Of a stretch of 7,766 nt of DNA, positions 1 to 7,185 are shown in pieces. The notes beneath the pieces are model-generated. The model was given only the letters and a program-made list of their open reading frames with translations. It ran no database searches and was not told the DNA's origin. This stretch comes from Alphaproteobacteria bacterium (GTDB taxonomy: Bacteria > Pseudomonadota > Alphaproteobacteria > Rhizobiales > Xanthobacteraceae), in the NCBI GenBank assembly GCA_005884855.1, contig VAZS01000006.1, forward strand, positions 1 through 7,766, read 5' to 3'. The position numbers and the translations under genes are program-made. Each line of letters opens with the position of its first letter. Position 1 is the first letter of the stretch.

Positions 1-519
1 GAAGGCGTCGGCCTGCTGTTTTTCGTCGCCTCCACCACCCTGGACGGCGGCCGCGACGTCCTTCTCGCCAACTTGAAGGCTCTCCTTGTAACGTCCGCGC
101 ACCAGACTGGTCCAAACCATATCGGCTTTGAGGCGAGCCTTTAGCGTGTCGGCCCGAATGCCCTGGACTTCGAGGGATTTCGTCAGTTGCTCTGGCGAGA
201 TTCGCATTCTTCCGCTCATCGCCGCGTAGGATTGATCGACATCGGAGCCGGTAGGATCGACGCCAAATCTCTTGGCTTCCTTTATCTTCAGTTTCTCGTC
301 GATCAGCTCGTTGAGCACCTGCTGCCGATCGGCAGTCTTGTGAGTTGTGAGGAAGATCAGTTTGCCGCGTTGTTCGATATCGTAAGTCGTGATGGGGTCG
401 CCATTGACCATCACAGCGACAGACTGGGCCTGCGAGGATGAGGCGCAGACTGTCAACAGCAGCCCCGCGGCGCAGCCGATGATGAGAGGTGAGAGGCGAT
501 GAGAGAACGTGATCGTCAT
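1..519 (-). CDS. surA: SurA-type periplasmic chaperone / peptidyl-prolyl isomerase, N-terminal part (3' end beyond window)
   Basis: Reading the minus strand from ATG at 519 gives 173 open codons that run off the left edge, so only the N-terminal part is seen. Residues 1-31 form a Sec signal peptide: a short n-region with His and Arg, a hydrophobic stretch (LIIGCAAGLLLTVCA) and an AQA/QS cleavage site near residue 31. The mature protein starts VAVMVNGDPITTYDIEQR, the typical opening of the SurA N-terminal chaperone domain, followed by QQVLNELIDEKLKIKEAKRFG and a helical region. The parvulin domains expected of the family would lie outside the window. An in-frame TAG four codons upstream (529-531) makes ATG 519 the first possible start. 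No clear Shine-Dalgarno precedes it. SurA helps fold outer-membrane barrels, including LptD, encoded just upstream; lptD-surA adjacency is widespread in Proteobacteria. Family assignment is confident; isomerase activity cannot be judged from this fragment. Confidence 0.9.
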   Translation of the reverse strand, partial: MTITFSHRLSPLIIGCAAGLLLTVCASSSQAQSVAVMVNGDPITTYDIEQRGKLIFLTTHKTADRQQVLNELIDEKLKIKEAKRFGVDPTGSDVDQSYAAMSGRMRISPEQLTKSLEVQGIRADTLKARLKADMVWTSLVRGRYKESLQVGEKDVAAAVQGGGGDEKQQADAF

Positions 520-545
520 GTTGTCATGCTATTCGCGATATCAAA

Positions 546-559
546 CCAGTTCGAATTGG
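546..559. repeat. Short imperfect palindrome between lptD and surA
   Basis: The 82-nt gap between the lptD stop (602) and the surA start (519) contains CCAGTTCGAATTGG, a 14-nt near-palindrome with one non-Watson-Crick pair per arm. It has no following T-tract in either direction, so it does not look like an intrinsic terminator. It could be a protein-binding site or chance. The rest of the gap shows no convincing promoter or ribosome-binding site. Confidence 0.3.
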
Positions 560-601
560 ACTAGCGCCGGGACCTCGTCCTGGTTATCCGGCTGCCCCGC
601 T

Positions 602-3091
602 TTACTGAACCATCCCGCCGACGGCCGAACTGGCCGAGGTAGCAAGGGTCCGCAACCCGATCTGCAGCATAAAGGCGTGGCTGAGCACGGGTGGCGTTGT
701 GCCGGCGGAGTAGTTGTAAGAAGTGACGTAGTTGGCCGCCAGTACGAAGCAGTCGTCCACATATCCCGCGCCGACGATGTACTGATTGACCTTGTTCGCT
801 TCCAGATCCCACCGGGCAGCTCCAGTCACCACCCAGTTCGCCGCAACTTTCATCGAGGCGCTGCCCAACAATCCTTCACGGCGCGCGAGATATCCCAGCT
901 CGGCCTGCGGGGCGTAATTGCCGTACATCAAGCTGACCGACCAACGATCGAAGGCCGCGCGGCCTTCAGCCTCGAAACGGTTGACGTTGAGCGTGGCCTC
1001 GTCCAGGCGCGTGCGAACGCTGAAACTATAGGTGCGGTTGGGCGAATAGTTGGCCCGGGCGACATAGTCCGACCGAGTGTTCTGAAGCCCGGAGTCTACC
1101 CCGGTATTGGTCGGGTCTGCGACAGCGAACGAATTCAGGCCGAACAACTGGTAGGATTGTCCGAACAGCACATTGACCGATCCGCCGCGATCAAATTGTG
1201 TGGTCGCCTGAACGCCGACATTGGCGCGCCCGCCACCCTCGACGCGATCGTAGCCAGAGAATTTGTCGATCCTGAACAGATTGCTTGCGTCGAACACCAT
1301 GCTTTGCGCGTCTTCGTTCGGAAGCCTGCCTGCATAGGTTTCGTTTGGACGAATGATAACCTGTGCGACCGGCTCGACGGTAGTAGTGCCCCACGGCTGC
1401 ACGTTGATAAACGGATAGCGATATTCGAGCCCGACGGTCGGCATCGCCCGCACCGCCTGCGTGTCGCCAACAGGGAGGAAGTTGGAAACGCCGGGCTGGT
1501 TGGAGATCGAGGCATCGATGGCGTCGGCACGGATGCTTGCAAAGGGGGTCCAGATTTGTCCCGCGGGATCGGTGAACGAGCGCCGCCACTGCGCCTCAGC
1601 GGTCAGGCGCGTGTAAGTGCCAGGCATGCCGCGAAGCAGGCATTGCGTCGGTAATCGCGCCAGCGGATCAGCGGAGGCGGTTACGCACAGACCGTTGGTG
1701 TTCGCCAATGTGGTGATCGGGTCGAAGGCGGCCGTTTCGCGGCTCAGGCTCGTGAAGTTCGTCTTGTAGCTGAATTCTCCGCCGAAGATCGGGCTGTTGA
1801 GAACGTTCGAATAATCGATGACCGGGTGAATGACCGGAACCTTGTCCTGGACACCAGAGAAGCTGAGATAGTAGATCGTGCGCGCGTCGAAGTAGCTGCG
1901 GTTGCCGACGCCGGTCAGATAAAGCTGCGAGATGGCCTCGGTCGGCAGGGTCAGGAATGAGTTCAGCGGGTCCCTGTATTGTGACAGCCGGTAATCGGAC
2001 ATGAAGAAGTAGTCCGACAGCAGGACACCGTCCCAGCCCCATACCCACTTGTCGTTCAGCGCGAACTGACCTTTGGTTTCGATACCGCCGCGGAACTGAC
2101 GGTCTCCGGGCTGACCAGCGAAAGCTCCGGGATCGAGCTGATCGATGCCGTAGGCACGGATTTGATACGATCCGTTCAGAAGACGCTGACGGAATTCAGC
2201 CTGCAACAGCACGCCCTGCCTGGTTGTGAAGCGCGGATTGAACGTCGCATCGTAATCGGGAGCGATCGCCCAGTAGAACGGCGTTTCGACGCCAAACCCG
2301 TAGGTCGACACCGAGCTGAAGCCCGGCATCAAGAATCCGGTTTTGCGCTTCACGGTCGGATCGGGAGTCGAAAAGTACGGCAGATAAGCCATCGGAACGC
2401 CGAAGAACTCGAGCTGCGCGTTCTCGAAATACAGCATCTTCTCCTTCTGATCGTGAATGATACGCGCGCCCTTGACCTGCCAAAGTGGCGGCTTCTTAGG
2501 ATCGTCCTTACAAGGAGCGCAGGCTGTATAAACGCCGTTCTCAAAAACCGTGTAGTTGCCGCCGGAGCGGTCGGCGCGCGTGGCAGCCATTCGCGTCGCA
2601 TCGGCGGTGTCAACGCGCAGCGAATCGACGAAGCCGTCCCGGTAGTCGTCGCTCAGATCCATGATGTTCGCATAGGTGATCTTGCCGTCCGCATCGGTCA
2701 TGCGGATGTTGCCTTCGGCATGCAGCCGCTTGGTTTTCTGATCGTAGATGACCTTGTCAGCCTCGACGCTTGTTCCATTGTAGAACATCTGCACGTTGCC
2801 GACCGCGGAGACCCGCGAATTATTGTAGTCGTAATCGACCTCGACAGCCTGGACGAGCATCTGTCCGTCGTTGGCCGGGCGCACGGGCGGCGGCCGGGGA
2901 GGTCTGGGATTGTAGGTAAAGCTCTGCGCCGAGGCGGGGCTCGCAAGGCTCAGCGCGCCGGCAAGCAGTATCCCTAGAACCAGGCCGAGAGCGGCCCCGG
3001 TGGGGGCGAACAAGCGCGCTCGCTGCCGGCGCACAGCGGTGCACCGCCAGAAGACAGGCGACATTCTCTGGCGGGTGGCGACACCAGCCAC
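602..3091 (-). CDS. lptD: LPS assembly protein LptD (outer-membrane LPS translocon barrel)
   Basis: 829 residues from a GTG start at 3091. LptD forms the outer-membrane barrel that, plugged by lipoprotein LptE, inserts lipopolysaccharide into the outer leaflet. Residues 1-55 are a signal peptide with a long Arg-rich n-region, a hydrophobic core and an ASA/QS cleavage site. A Pro-rich stretch (about 60-71) leads to the OstA/LptA-like jellyroll domain (about 77-165), then the LptD barrel domain with hallmark segments FFGVPMAYLPYFSTPDP (about 229-245) and YWAIAPDYDATFNPR (about 273-287). Cysteines in the mature protein are C191 and C194 (a CAPC motif), C469, C484 and C781 (DDCF). The start was chosen because GTG 3091 shares its G with the lptG TAG stop and follows a perfect AGGAGG by 7 nt. 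Alternatives are ATG 3157, inside lptG, and ATG 3064, a shorter form that keeps the whole signal core. The gene sits between lptG and surA. Identity is secure; the exact start is less so. Confidence 0.95.
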   Translation of the reverse strand: MAGVATRQRMSPVFWRCTAVRRQRARLFAPTGAALGLVLGILLAGALSLASPASAQSFTYNPRPPRPPPVRPANDGQMLVQAVEVDYDYNNSRVSAVGNVQMFYNGTSVEADKVIYDQKTKRLHAEGNIRMTDADGKITYANIMDLSDDYRDGFVDSLRVDTADATRMAATRADRSGGNYTVFENGVYTACAPCKDDPKKPPLWQVKGARIIHDQKEKMLYFENAQLEFFGVPMAYLPYFSTPDPTVKRKTGFLMPGFSSVSTYGFGVETPFYWAIAPDYDATFNPRFTTRQGVLLQAEFRQRLLNGSYQIRAYGIDQLDPGAFAGQPGDRQFRGGIETKGQFALNDKWVWGWDGVLLSDYFFMSDYRLSQYRDPLNSFLTLPTEAISQLYLTGVGNRSYFDARTIYYLSFSGVQDKVPVIHPVIDYSNVLNSPIFGGEFSYKTNFTSLSRETAAFDPITTLANTNGLCVTASADPLARLPTQCLLRGMPGTYTRLTAEAQWRRSFTDPAGQIWTPFASIRADAIDASISNQPGVSNFLPVGDTQAVRAMPTVGLEYRYPFINVQPWGTTTVEPVAQVIIRPNETYAGRLPNEDAQSMVFDASNLFRIDKFSGYDRVEGGGRANVGVQATTQFDRGGSVNVLFGQSYQLFGLNSFAVADPTNTGVDSGLQNTRSDYVARANYSPNRTYSFSVRTRLDEATLNVNRFEAEGRAAFDRWSVSLMYGNYAPQAELGYLARREGLLGSASMKVAANWVVTGAARWDLEANKVNQYIVGAGYVDDCFVLAANYVTSYNYSAGTTPPVLSHAFMLQIGLRTLATSASSAVGGMVQ

Positions 3092-4188
3092 TACCCGTCC
3101 TCCTGGTACAGCAAGGCCAAAAAGCCGGTGAGGCCGCCCACGGTCACGGGCAGCCACGCCGCAGCGATCGGATGCATCAACTCAGCCTTGCTCAAATCCT
3201 CAGTGACTTTCGACAAAACGTAGAGCAGAAAGCCCGCACCCACGCCACTCAAAACCATCTTTTGTACGCCACCGAACCGGAAGAAGCGCAAGCTGACCGC
3301 CGCCGCGAGCATGACCATTGCGGCTAGCAAAAACGGTTGTGCGATCAGCTTGTGGTATTGGAGCCGGTACCCGGCCGTCGCAAATCCCGAGCTTTCGGAC
3401 GAGCGGATGTAGGTCGGTAGTTGCCAAAAAGACACAGTCTCCGGGGTGGAGAAACTGTTTCGGACTTGGGTGGGAGTGAGGCTGGTCGCAAGCTCAAAGC
3501 TGTCCTGGTCGATCGGGGGGGCATCGAGGGCGTAGCGGCGGGCCGACTTGAAGACCCAGCGTCCGGGCTCCAGCGTCGCCTCCCGCGCTTCGATTCGCTC
3601 CTTGAACTGGTAGTCGGTATCGAACCGGAACAGCGTCAGCCCTGTCAGCCGCACGCCCTGTTGTTCGCTTCGCGCGGCGTTGATGATGACCTGGCCGTCA
3701 CTGTTCACCTGATTGATCCAGAAGCCGGAGGCGTCCTGAACACCGCCACCCGGGGCGGAGCCGAAAAGTTCGGCCTCCATACGCTTGGAGAGTTCGCGCA
3801 AATTCGCCGACATCGGATTGTAAGCGGCGGTTGCGACAATTCCGAGTAGGATCGCGCTGGCCAGTGCCGGCGCGATGAACTGCCACGCGGAAACTCCGGC
3901 AGCGCGCGCCACCACCAGTTCCAGCCGCCGCGAAAGCGCGAGATAGCAAGTCATCGCCCCGATCAGGATGCAAAACGGCATCATCTTTTCGAGCAGTTGC
4001 GGCACCCGGAACAACGACGTCTCCGCGACCGTAACCGCGGATGCCGAAACCAGCCCCGAGGTCTTCCTGACCATTTCGATGTAGTCGACCAGCACCAGAA
4101 GCACAAAGATGCTGGCGAAGACGCCGAGCGCCGAGACGACAAAGCGGCCCGCAAAATATCGCCCCAAGGTGTTGTTCATCATGCTCAT
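3091..4188 (-). CDS. lptG: LPS export ABC transporter permease LptG
   Basis: 365 residues. LptG pairs with LptF and the ATPase LptB in the inner membrane (LptB2FG), extracting lipopolysaccharide and passing it via LptC to the periplasmic bridge. The YjgP/YjgQ-family layout is clear: TM1 about 12-38, TM2 about 68-86, TM3 about 104-123, a periplasmic beta-jellyroll domain about 125-280, then TM4 about 284-302, TM5 about 310-328 and TM6 about 341-360. The segment SRRLELVVARAAGVS (86-100), after TM2, corresponds to the cytoplasmic coupling helix that contacts LptB. The length is usual for the family. ATG 4188 overlaps the lptF TGA stop as ATGA, indicating translational coupling; ATG 4182 and 4179 are possible alternatives, and none has a strong Shine-Dalgarno. 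Its own stop overlaps the lptD start by one base. Being paired with lptF, having an MNNTLGRYFAGRF opening and preceding lptD all favour LptG over LptF. Confidence 0.95.
   Translation of the reverse strand: MSMMNNTLGRYFAGRFVVSALGVFASIFVLLVLVDYIEMVRKTSGLVSASAVTVAETSLFRVPQLLEKMMPFCILIGAMTCYLALSRRLELVVARAAGVSAWQFIAPALASAILLGIVATAAYNPMSANLRELSKRMEAELFGSAPGGGVQDASGFWINQVNSDGQVIINAARSEQQGVRLTGLTLFRFDTDYQFKERIEAREATLEPGRWVFKSARRYALDAPPIDQDSFELATSLTPTQVRNSFSTPETVSFWQLPTYIRSSESSGFATAGYRLQYHKLIAQPFLLAAMVMLAAAVSLRFFRFGGVQKMVLSGVGAGFLLYVLSKVTEDLSKAELMHPIAAAWLPVTVGGLTGFLALLYQEDG
3099..3104 (-). promoter_or_regulatory. Shine-Dalgarno that decides the lptD start
   Basis: On the minus strand a perfect AGGAGG lies within the last codons of lptG, 7 nt before the GTG at 3091-3089. 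This is the best ribosome-binding site in the leftward operon. It supports GTG 3091 over ATG 3157, which would sit upstream of this site, and over ATG 3064, which lacks a comparable site. Confidence 0.75.
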
Positions 4189-5354
4189 GCTGCGACCGGT
4201 CGGCCGAAGAGCCGCAACAGACGCGCATTCGATCTGTTCACCGCGTCAATGACCGCAACCGGCGGTTCCAGCACGATGCCACCGACGATGATCCAGATGC
4301 TTGCGCCGATCGACACGGCGAGCATGAGATATTGAACAAGAGGGGCGAGCGGTGATTTTACCGCGACCACCGAGCAGGCGAATCCCGCCATGCGGACGCC
4401 GAATACCGCAAGAATCGAACTGCCGATGGAAAAGTTACGGCTCTGACGCGTGGTGCGGGGCGCACCGAGAAACGCAAACGTGAGGGCTGCAAACGCGAAT
4501 GGATAGATTGGCGCCATGAAGCGGTCATGCAATTCGGCGCGGAACTGACCGGGCAATTGCATGTAAACCGGATCGTTGGCGGCAGGCGACAGTAATTCCC
4601 AGAGATAGCGTTCGCGGATGCCCAACGTCACGTCATGACCTTGATTCGAAAATTTCGACATGTCGAAAGCATAGCGGCCGAATGCCACTAGTTGTGGATC
4701 GGGTTTGCCTATTTCGAAGCGCTCCAGATTTCCGTCCTCAAGGATCAGAAACGATCCGGCCTCATTTTTCAGGATCGTGCCGTGGTCGGCGATGATGCTG
4801 ACACGTTCCTTTGGATCGCGGCGGTCATCGACGAAGATGCCAACGAGCACACCGCCGGGCTGCCGCTCCCGGATTCGTATGGTCAGGTTCTGATCAAGCT
4901 GTGCGAACCGGCCGGGTTGCAGGATGTTGGTCAGAACGTCCGCTGTGATTTCAGCGTCCCACCGCTTCAGGCGGCGCATGCCATCCGGCGCGAGATAGGA
5001 GGCGATGAACGCAACCATGACCGCCACCACGACGGTGGCGTAGAAAAACGGACGAAACAGCCGAAATGGAGAAAATCCGGCAGCATTCATCACGATGATT
5101 TCCGAATCGGTCGCAAGCTTGTTGAGCGTATGCGAGATCGCGATCATCAAAGCGATCGGTGAGATGATCAGCACCAGCGCCGGAATCACCAGACTTGTGA
5201 CGCCAAGGAAGGTGACGATGGTCTGGCCCTGGCTGGTCATCAGGTCTATGCCGCGCAACGCCTGCGTGATCCAGATCACCCCTGTCAGGCTAACCAGAAC
5301 CAGCGCAAACGACGCCAGCGTCGTCCGAAAAATGTACTTGTCGATCGACCCCAT
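4185..5354 (-). CDS. lptF: LPS export ABC transporter permease LptF
   Basis: 389 residues from ATG 5354. LptF is the partner of LptG in the LptB2FG transporter that extracts lipopolysaccharide from the inner membrane. The order is TM1 about 12-32, TM2 about 53-76, the coupling-helix region TLNKLATDSEIIVMNAAGFS (76-95), TM3 about 103-121, a periplasmic jellyroll domain about 125-275, then TM4 about 278-297, TM5 about 309-331, TM6 about 340-362, and a basic cytoplasmic tail. The frame stays open upstream to ATG 5459, which would add 35 Arg-rich residues. I prefer MGSIDKYIFRTTL because family members open this way immediately before TM1 and because ATG 5459 lies inside the candidate promoter. 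ATG 5429 and GTG 5360 cannot be excluded. It is the first gene of the leftward lpt operon, divergent from pepA, the same pairing as in E. coli. Confidence 0.93.
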   Translation of the reverse strand: MGSIDKYIFRTTLASFALVLVSLTGVIWITQALRGIDLMTSQGQTIVTFLGVTSLVIPALVLIISPIALMIAISHTLNKLATDSEIIVMNAAGFSPFRLFRPFFYATVVVAVMVAFIASYLAPDGMRRLKRWDAEITADVLTNILQPGRFAQLDQNLTIRIRERQPGGVLVGIFVDDRRDPKERVSIIADHGTILKNEAGSFLILEDGNLERFEIGKPDPQLVAFGRYAFDMSKFSNQGHDVTLGIRERYLWELLSPAANDPVYMQLPGQFRAELHDRFMAPIYPFAFAALTFAFLGAPRTTRQSRNFSIGSSILAVFGVRMAGFACSVVAVKSPLAPLVQYLMLAVSIGASIWIIVGGIVLEPPVAVIDAVNRSNARLLRLFGRPVAA

Positions 5355-5446
5355 GCCCACCGCACGATCCCGCGCCCTGCGATTCTCACGACCAATCCCG
5401 AAACGGGATCCCCATGGTCGCTTAGCCATTCCTGCAGCCAGCTCAC

Positions 5447-5475
5447 ATCTCACTAGCATCCCTTTGATCCGTCAA
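5447..5475 (-). promoter_or_regulatory. Candidate sigma70-type promoter for the lptF-lptG-lptD-surA operon
   Basis: On the minus strand TTGACG (5475-5470) is followed after 17 nt by TGAGAT (5452-5447). The -35 matches five of six consensus bases; the -10 matches three of six. Transcription would begin near 5440 and give a leader of about 85 nt before lptF ATG 5354. The weak -10 keeps confidence low. Confidence 0.3.
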
Positions 5476-5502
5476 CAAAATGGCTGGGCCATGGCACCCT
5501 CG

Positions 5503-5520
5503 GAATTAGGTTAATAATTC
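5503..5520. repeat. Perfect 6-bp inverted repeat in the lptF/pepA divergent region
   Basis: GAATTAggttaaTAATTC is a perfect 6-bp inverted repeat with a 6-nt spacer in an AT-rich patch. It lies about 30 nt upstream of the lptF -35 candidate. Its symmetry fits a dimeric regulator site, but arms of this length can arise by chance and no regulator is identified. Confidence 0.3.
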
Positions 5521-5527
5521 GGGGTAT

Positions 5528-5543
5528 GTGACCTCCCAGTCAC
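5528..5543. repeat. Second short inverted repeat in the divergent region
   Basis: GTGACctcccaGTCAC is a perfect 5-bp inverted repeat with a 6-nt spacer, 7 nt from the end of the neighbouring repeat at 5503-5520. No T-tract follows, so it is not a terminator. It may be an operator half of the lptF/pepA control region or chance. Confidence 0.25.
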
Positions 5544-5673
5544 TGCCCGACGCTTGGCTTCCCTGCCGCCGCCGGGTCATAGTCCCTGGCAATACTCTTG
5601 ACGAACGCGAATCCTGGCCGGAGAGAGCATTCCGAGAACCGCTTCCCGGGTTCCCAACCGCGATACCCCCATT

Positions 5674-5678
5674 GGAGG
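5674..5678 (+). promoter_or_regulatory. Shine-Dalgarno that decides the pepA start
   Basis: GGAGG lies 8 nt before ATG 5687. It supports ATG 5687 over the in-frame upstream GTG at 5528, which has no similar site before it. Confidence 0.75.
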
Positions 5679-5686
5679 ATTTGCCT

Positions 5687-7183
5687 ATGTCCGACGCCGT
5701 CAAGGTCGGCTTTGTCCCGTTTTCAACCGCCCGGCGCGGCATTCTGGTGATCTTCTGCGACGATGGCCTCAAGTTGGGCGCGGCGACACGCAAGGCGCTG
5801 GGCCGAGCTGCCAATCTGGTCGGCCGGGTCGCGGCGACCGGCCAGTTCAAAGGGAAAAGCGGATCGACGCTCGATATTTTGGCGCCGGAAGGTCTCAAGG
5901 CCTCGCGCCTGATCGTGGTCGGCGCTGGAAAAGTCGCTGCCATGAAGGAGGACGATTTTCTGAAGCTTGGTGGCGCGGCGGCCGGTAAACTGCGCTCCAG
6001 CAAGGATGGGATCACAATCATCGCGGATTTGCCGGACGGGGCCATGAAGCCCGATCAAGCGGCCGCGGTCGCATCAGGTGTCAGGCTGCGGGCCTATAAG
6101 TTCGAGCGCTACAAGACCAAAAAGAAAGATGGCGAGGACCCCGCTCTACGTGCCGAGATTTCATTCGCGGTAGGGGATGTGGACGCCGCGCGCAAGGCGT
6201 TCGCCCGCCAAGCGCGCATCGTGGATGGCGTCATCATGGCGCGCGAACTGGTGAACGAGCCGCCGAACGTGCTTTACCCTGAGGAATTCGCCCGGCGCGC
6301 CAGCAAGCTGCGGAAGCTGGGCGTCGATGTCGAAGTTCTCGACGTCAATGCGATGAAGAAGCTCGGAATGGGCGCGATACTCGGGGTCGCACAGGGCTCC
6401 GCCCGGCCCGGCCGCACCGTGATCATGCGCTGGAACGGGGGAAAGCGCGGCGATCAGCCAGTCGCTTTCGTCGGAAAGGGCGTTTGTTTCGATACCGGGG
6501 GCATTTCCATCAAGCCGGCCGGAAGCATGGAGGACATGAAGGGCGATATGGGCGGTGCGGCTTGCGTCGTCGGACTGATGCATGCACTGGCGGCGCGAAA
6601 GGCAAAGGTCAACGCAGTCGGCGCCATCGGGCTGGTGGAGAACATGCCTGACGGAAATGCTCAGCGCCCTGGCGATATCGTGACTTCGATGTCCGGACAG
6701 ACGATCGAGATCATCAATACCGACGCCGAAGGCCGATTAGTGCTGGCCGACGTGCTCTGGTACGTGGCCAAAAAGTTCAACCCGAAATTCATGGTTGATC
6801 TCGCAACTCTGACCGGCGCGATCCTGGTGGCGCTCGGCACCGAATACGCCGGGCTTTTCTCCAACAATGACGAATTGGCCGAACGGCTGAGCAAGGTCGG
6901 ACTTGCGACGGGAGAGCGGGTCTGGCGTATGCCACTCGGGCCCGAATACGACAAGCAGATCGATTCGCAGTTCGCGGACATGAAAAATACCGGTAACCGT
7001 CACGGTGGCTCTATCACCGCGGCGCAGTTTCTGCAGCGCTTCGTCGACGATACGCCGTGGGCGCATCTCGATATCGCCGGGACGGCGATGGGCGCGCCGA
7101 AATCCGACATCAATCAGAGCTGGAGCTCGGGGTATGGCGTTCGGCTGCTTGAGCGGCTGGTCGCGGACTATTATGAAGCGTAG
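5687..7183 (+). CDS. pepA: Leucyl aminopeptidase PepA (M17 family)
   Basis: 498 residues, the usual length. This cytosolic two-metal exopeptidase (M17, normally hexameric, Zn/Mn dependent) removes N-terminal residues, preferring Leu. The variable N-terminal domain covers about 1-170 and the catalytic domain about 180-498. The signature NTDAEGRL is at 344-351. By comparison with E. coli PepA, metal ligands are K264, D269, D287, D346 and E348, and catalytic residues are K276 and R350; all are present, so it should be active. The segment [15 protein letters not shown] (263-277) is the first metal motif. ATG 5687 was chosen for its GGAGG and because the protein starts at the family's normal N-terminus; the frame stays open 53 codons further upstream without coding appearance. 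holC follows after 2 nt, the same order as in E. coli. E. coli PepA also binds DNA as a regulator and in plasmid dimer resolution; whether this one does is unknown. Confidence 0.97.
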   Translation: MSDAVKVGFVPFSTARRGILVIFCDDGLKLGAATRKALGRAANLVGRVAATGQFKGKSGSTLDILAPEGLKASRLIVVGAGKVAAMKEDDFLKLGGAAAGKLRSSKDGITIIADLPDGAMKPDQAAAVASGVRLRAYKFERYKTKKKDGEDPALRAEISFAVGDVDAARKAFARQARIVDGVIMARELVNEPPNVLYPEEFARRASKLRKLGVDVEVLDVNAMKKLGMGAILGVAQGSARPGRTVIMRWNGGKRGDQPVAFVGKGVCFDTGGISIKPAGSMEDMKGDMGGAACVVGLMHALAARKAKVNAVGAIGLVENMPDGNAQRPGDIVTSMSGQTIEIINTDAEGRLVLADVLWYVAKKFNPKFMVDLATLTGAILVALGTEYAGLFSNNDELAERLSKVGLATGERVWRMPLGPEYDKQIDSQFADMKNTGNRHGGSITAAQFLQRFVDDTPWAHLDIAGTAMGAPKSDINQSWSSGYGVRLLERLVADYYEA

Positions 7184-7185
7184 CC

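Larger units (their letters stand above)
5355..5686. other. Divergent intergenic region between lptF and pepA
   Basis: This 332-nt gap must carry promoters for both the leftward lpt operon and rightward pepA-holC. It contains a weak lptF promoter candidate (5447-5475), two short perfect inverted repeats (5503-5520 and 5528-5543) in its most AT-rich part, and the pepA ribosome-binding site (5674-5678). For pepA, a TTGACG hexamer at 5598-5603 could be a -35 element, but no acceptable -10 follows it. No RNA gene or separate coding region is visible. Confidence 0.6.

Noticed and set aside
509..1654. Long plus-strand open frame (381 codons) antisense to lptD
   Set aside because: It lies wholly opposite lptD and surA coding sequence, its translation has no domain-like pattern, and long antisense frames are expected in GC-rich genes. 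LptD on the other strand is unmistakable.
2162..2977. Plus-strand open frame (271 codons) antisense to the lptD N-terminal region
   Set aside because: It mirrors lptD codons, has no recognisable motif and no ribosome-binding site that sets it apart.
4185..5459. Longer lptF starting at ATG 5459
   Set aside because: The extra 35 residues are Arg-rich and not typical of the family, and the start would fall in the candidate promoter. ATG 5354 matches the usual N-terminus just before TM1.
5598..5603. TTGACG as the pepA -35 element
   Set aside because: No acceptable -10 hexamer occurs 16-18 nt downstream, so a full promoter cannot be supported.
5528..5686. N-terminal extension of pepA from GTG 5528
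   Set aside because: The frame is open, but there is no ribosome-binding site at 5528, the sequence is not aminopeptidase-like, and ATG 5687 has a good GGAGG and gives the normal length.
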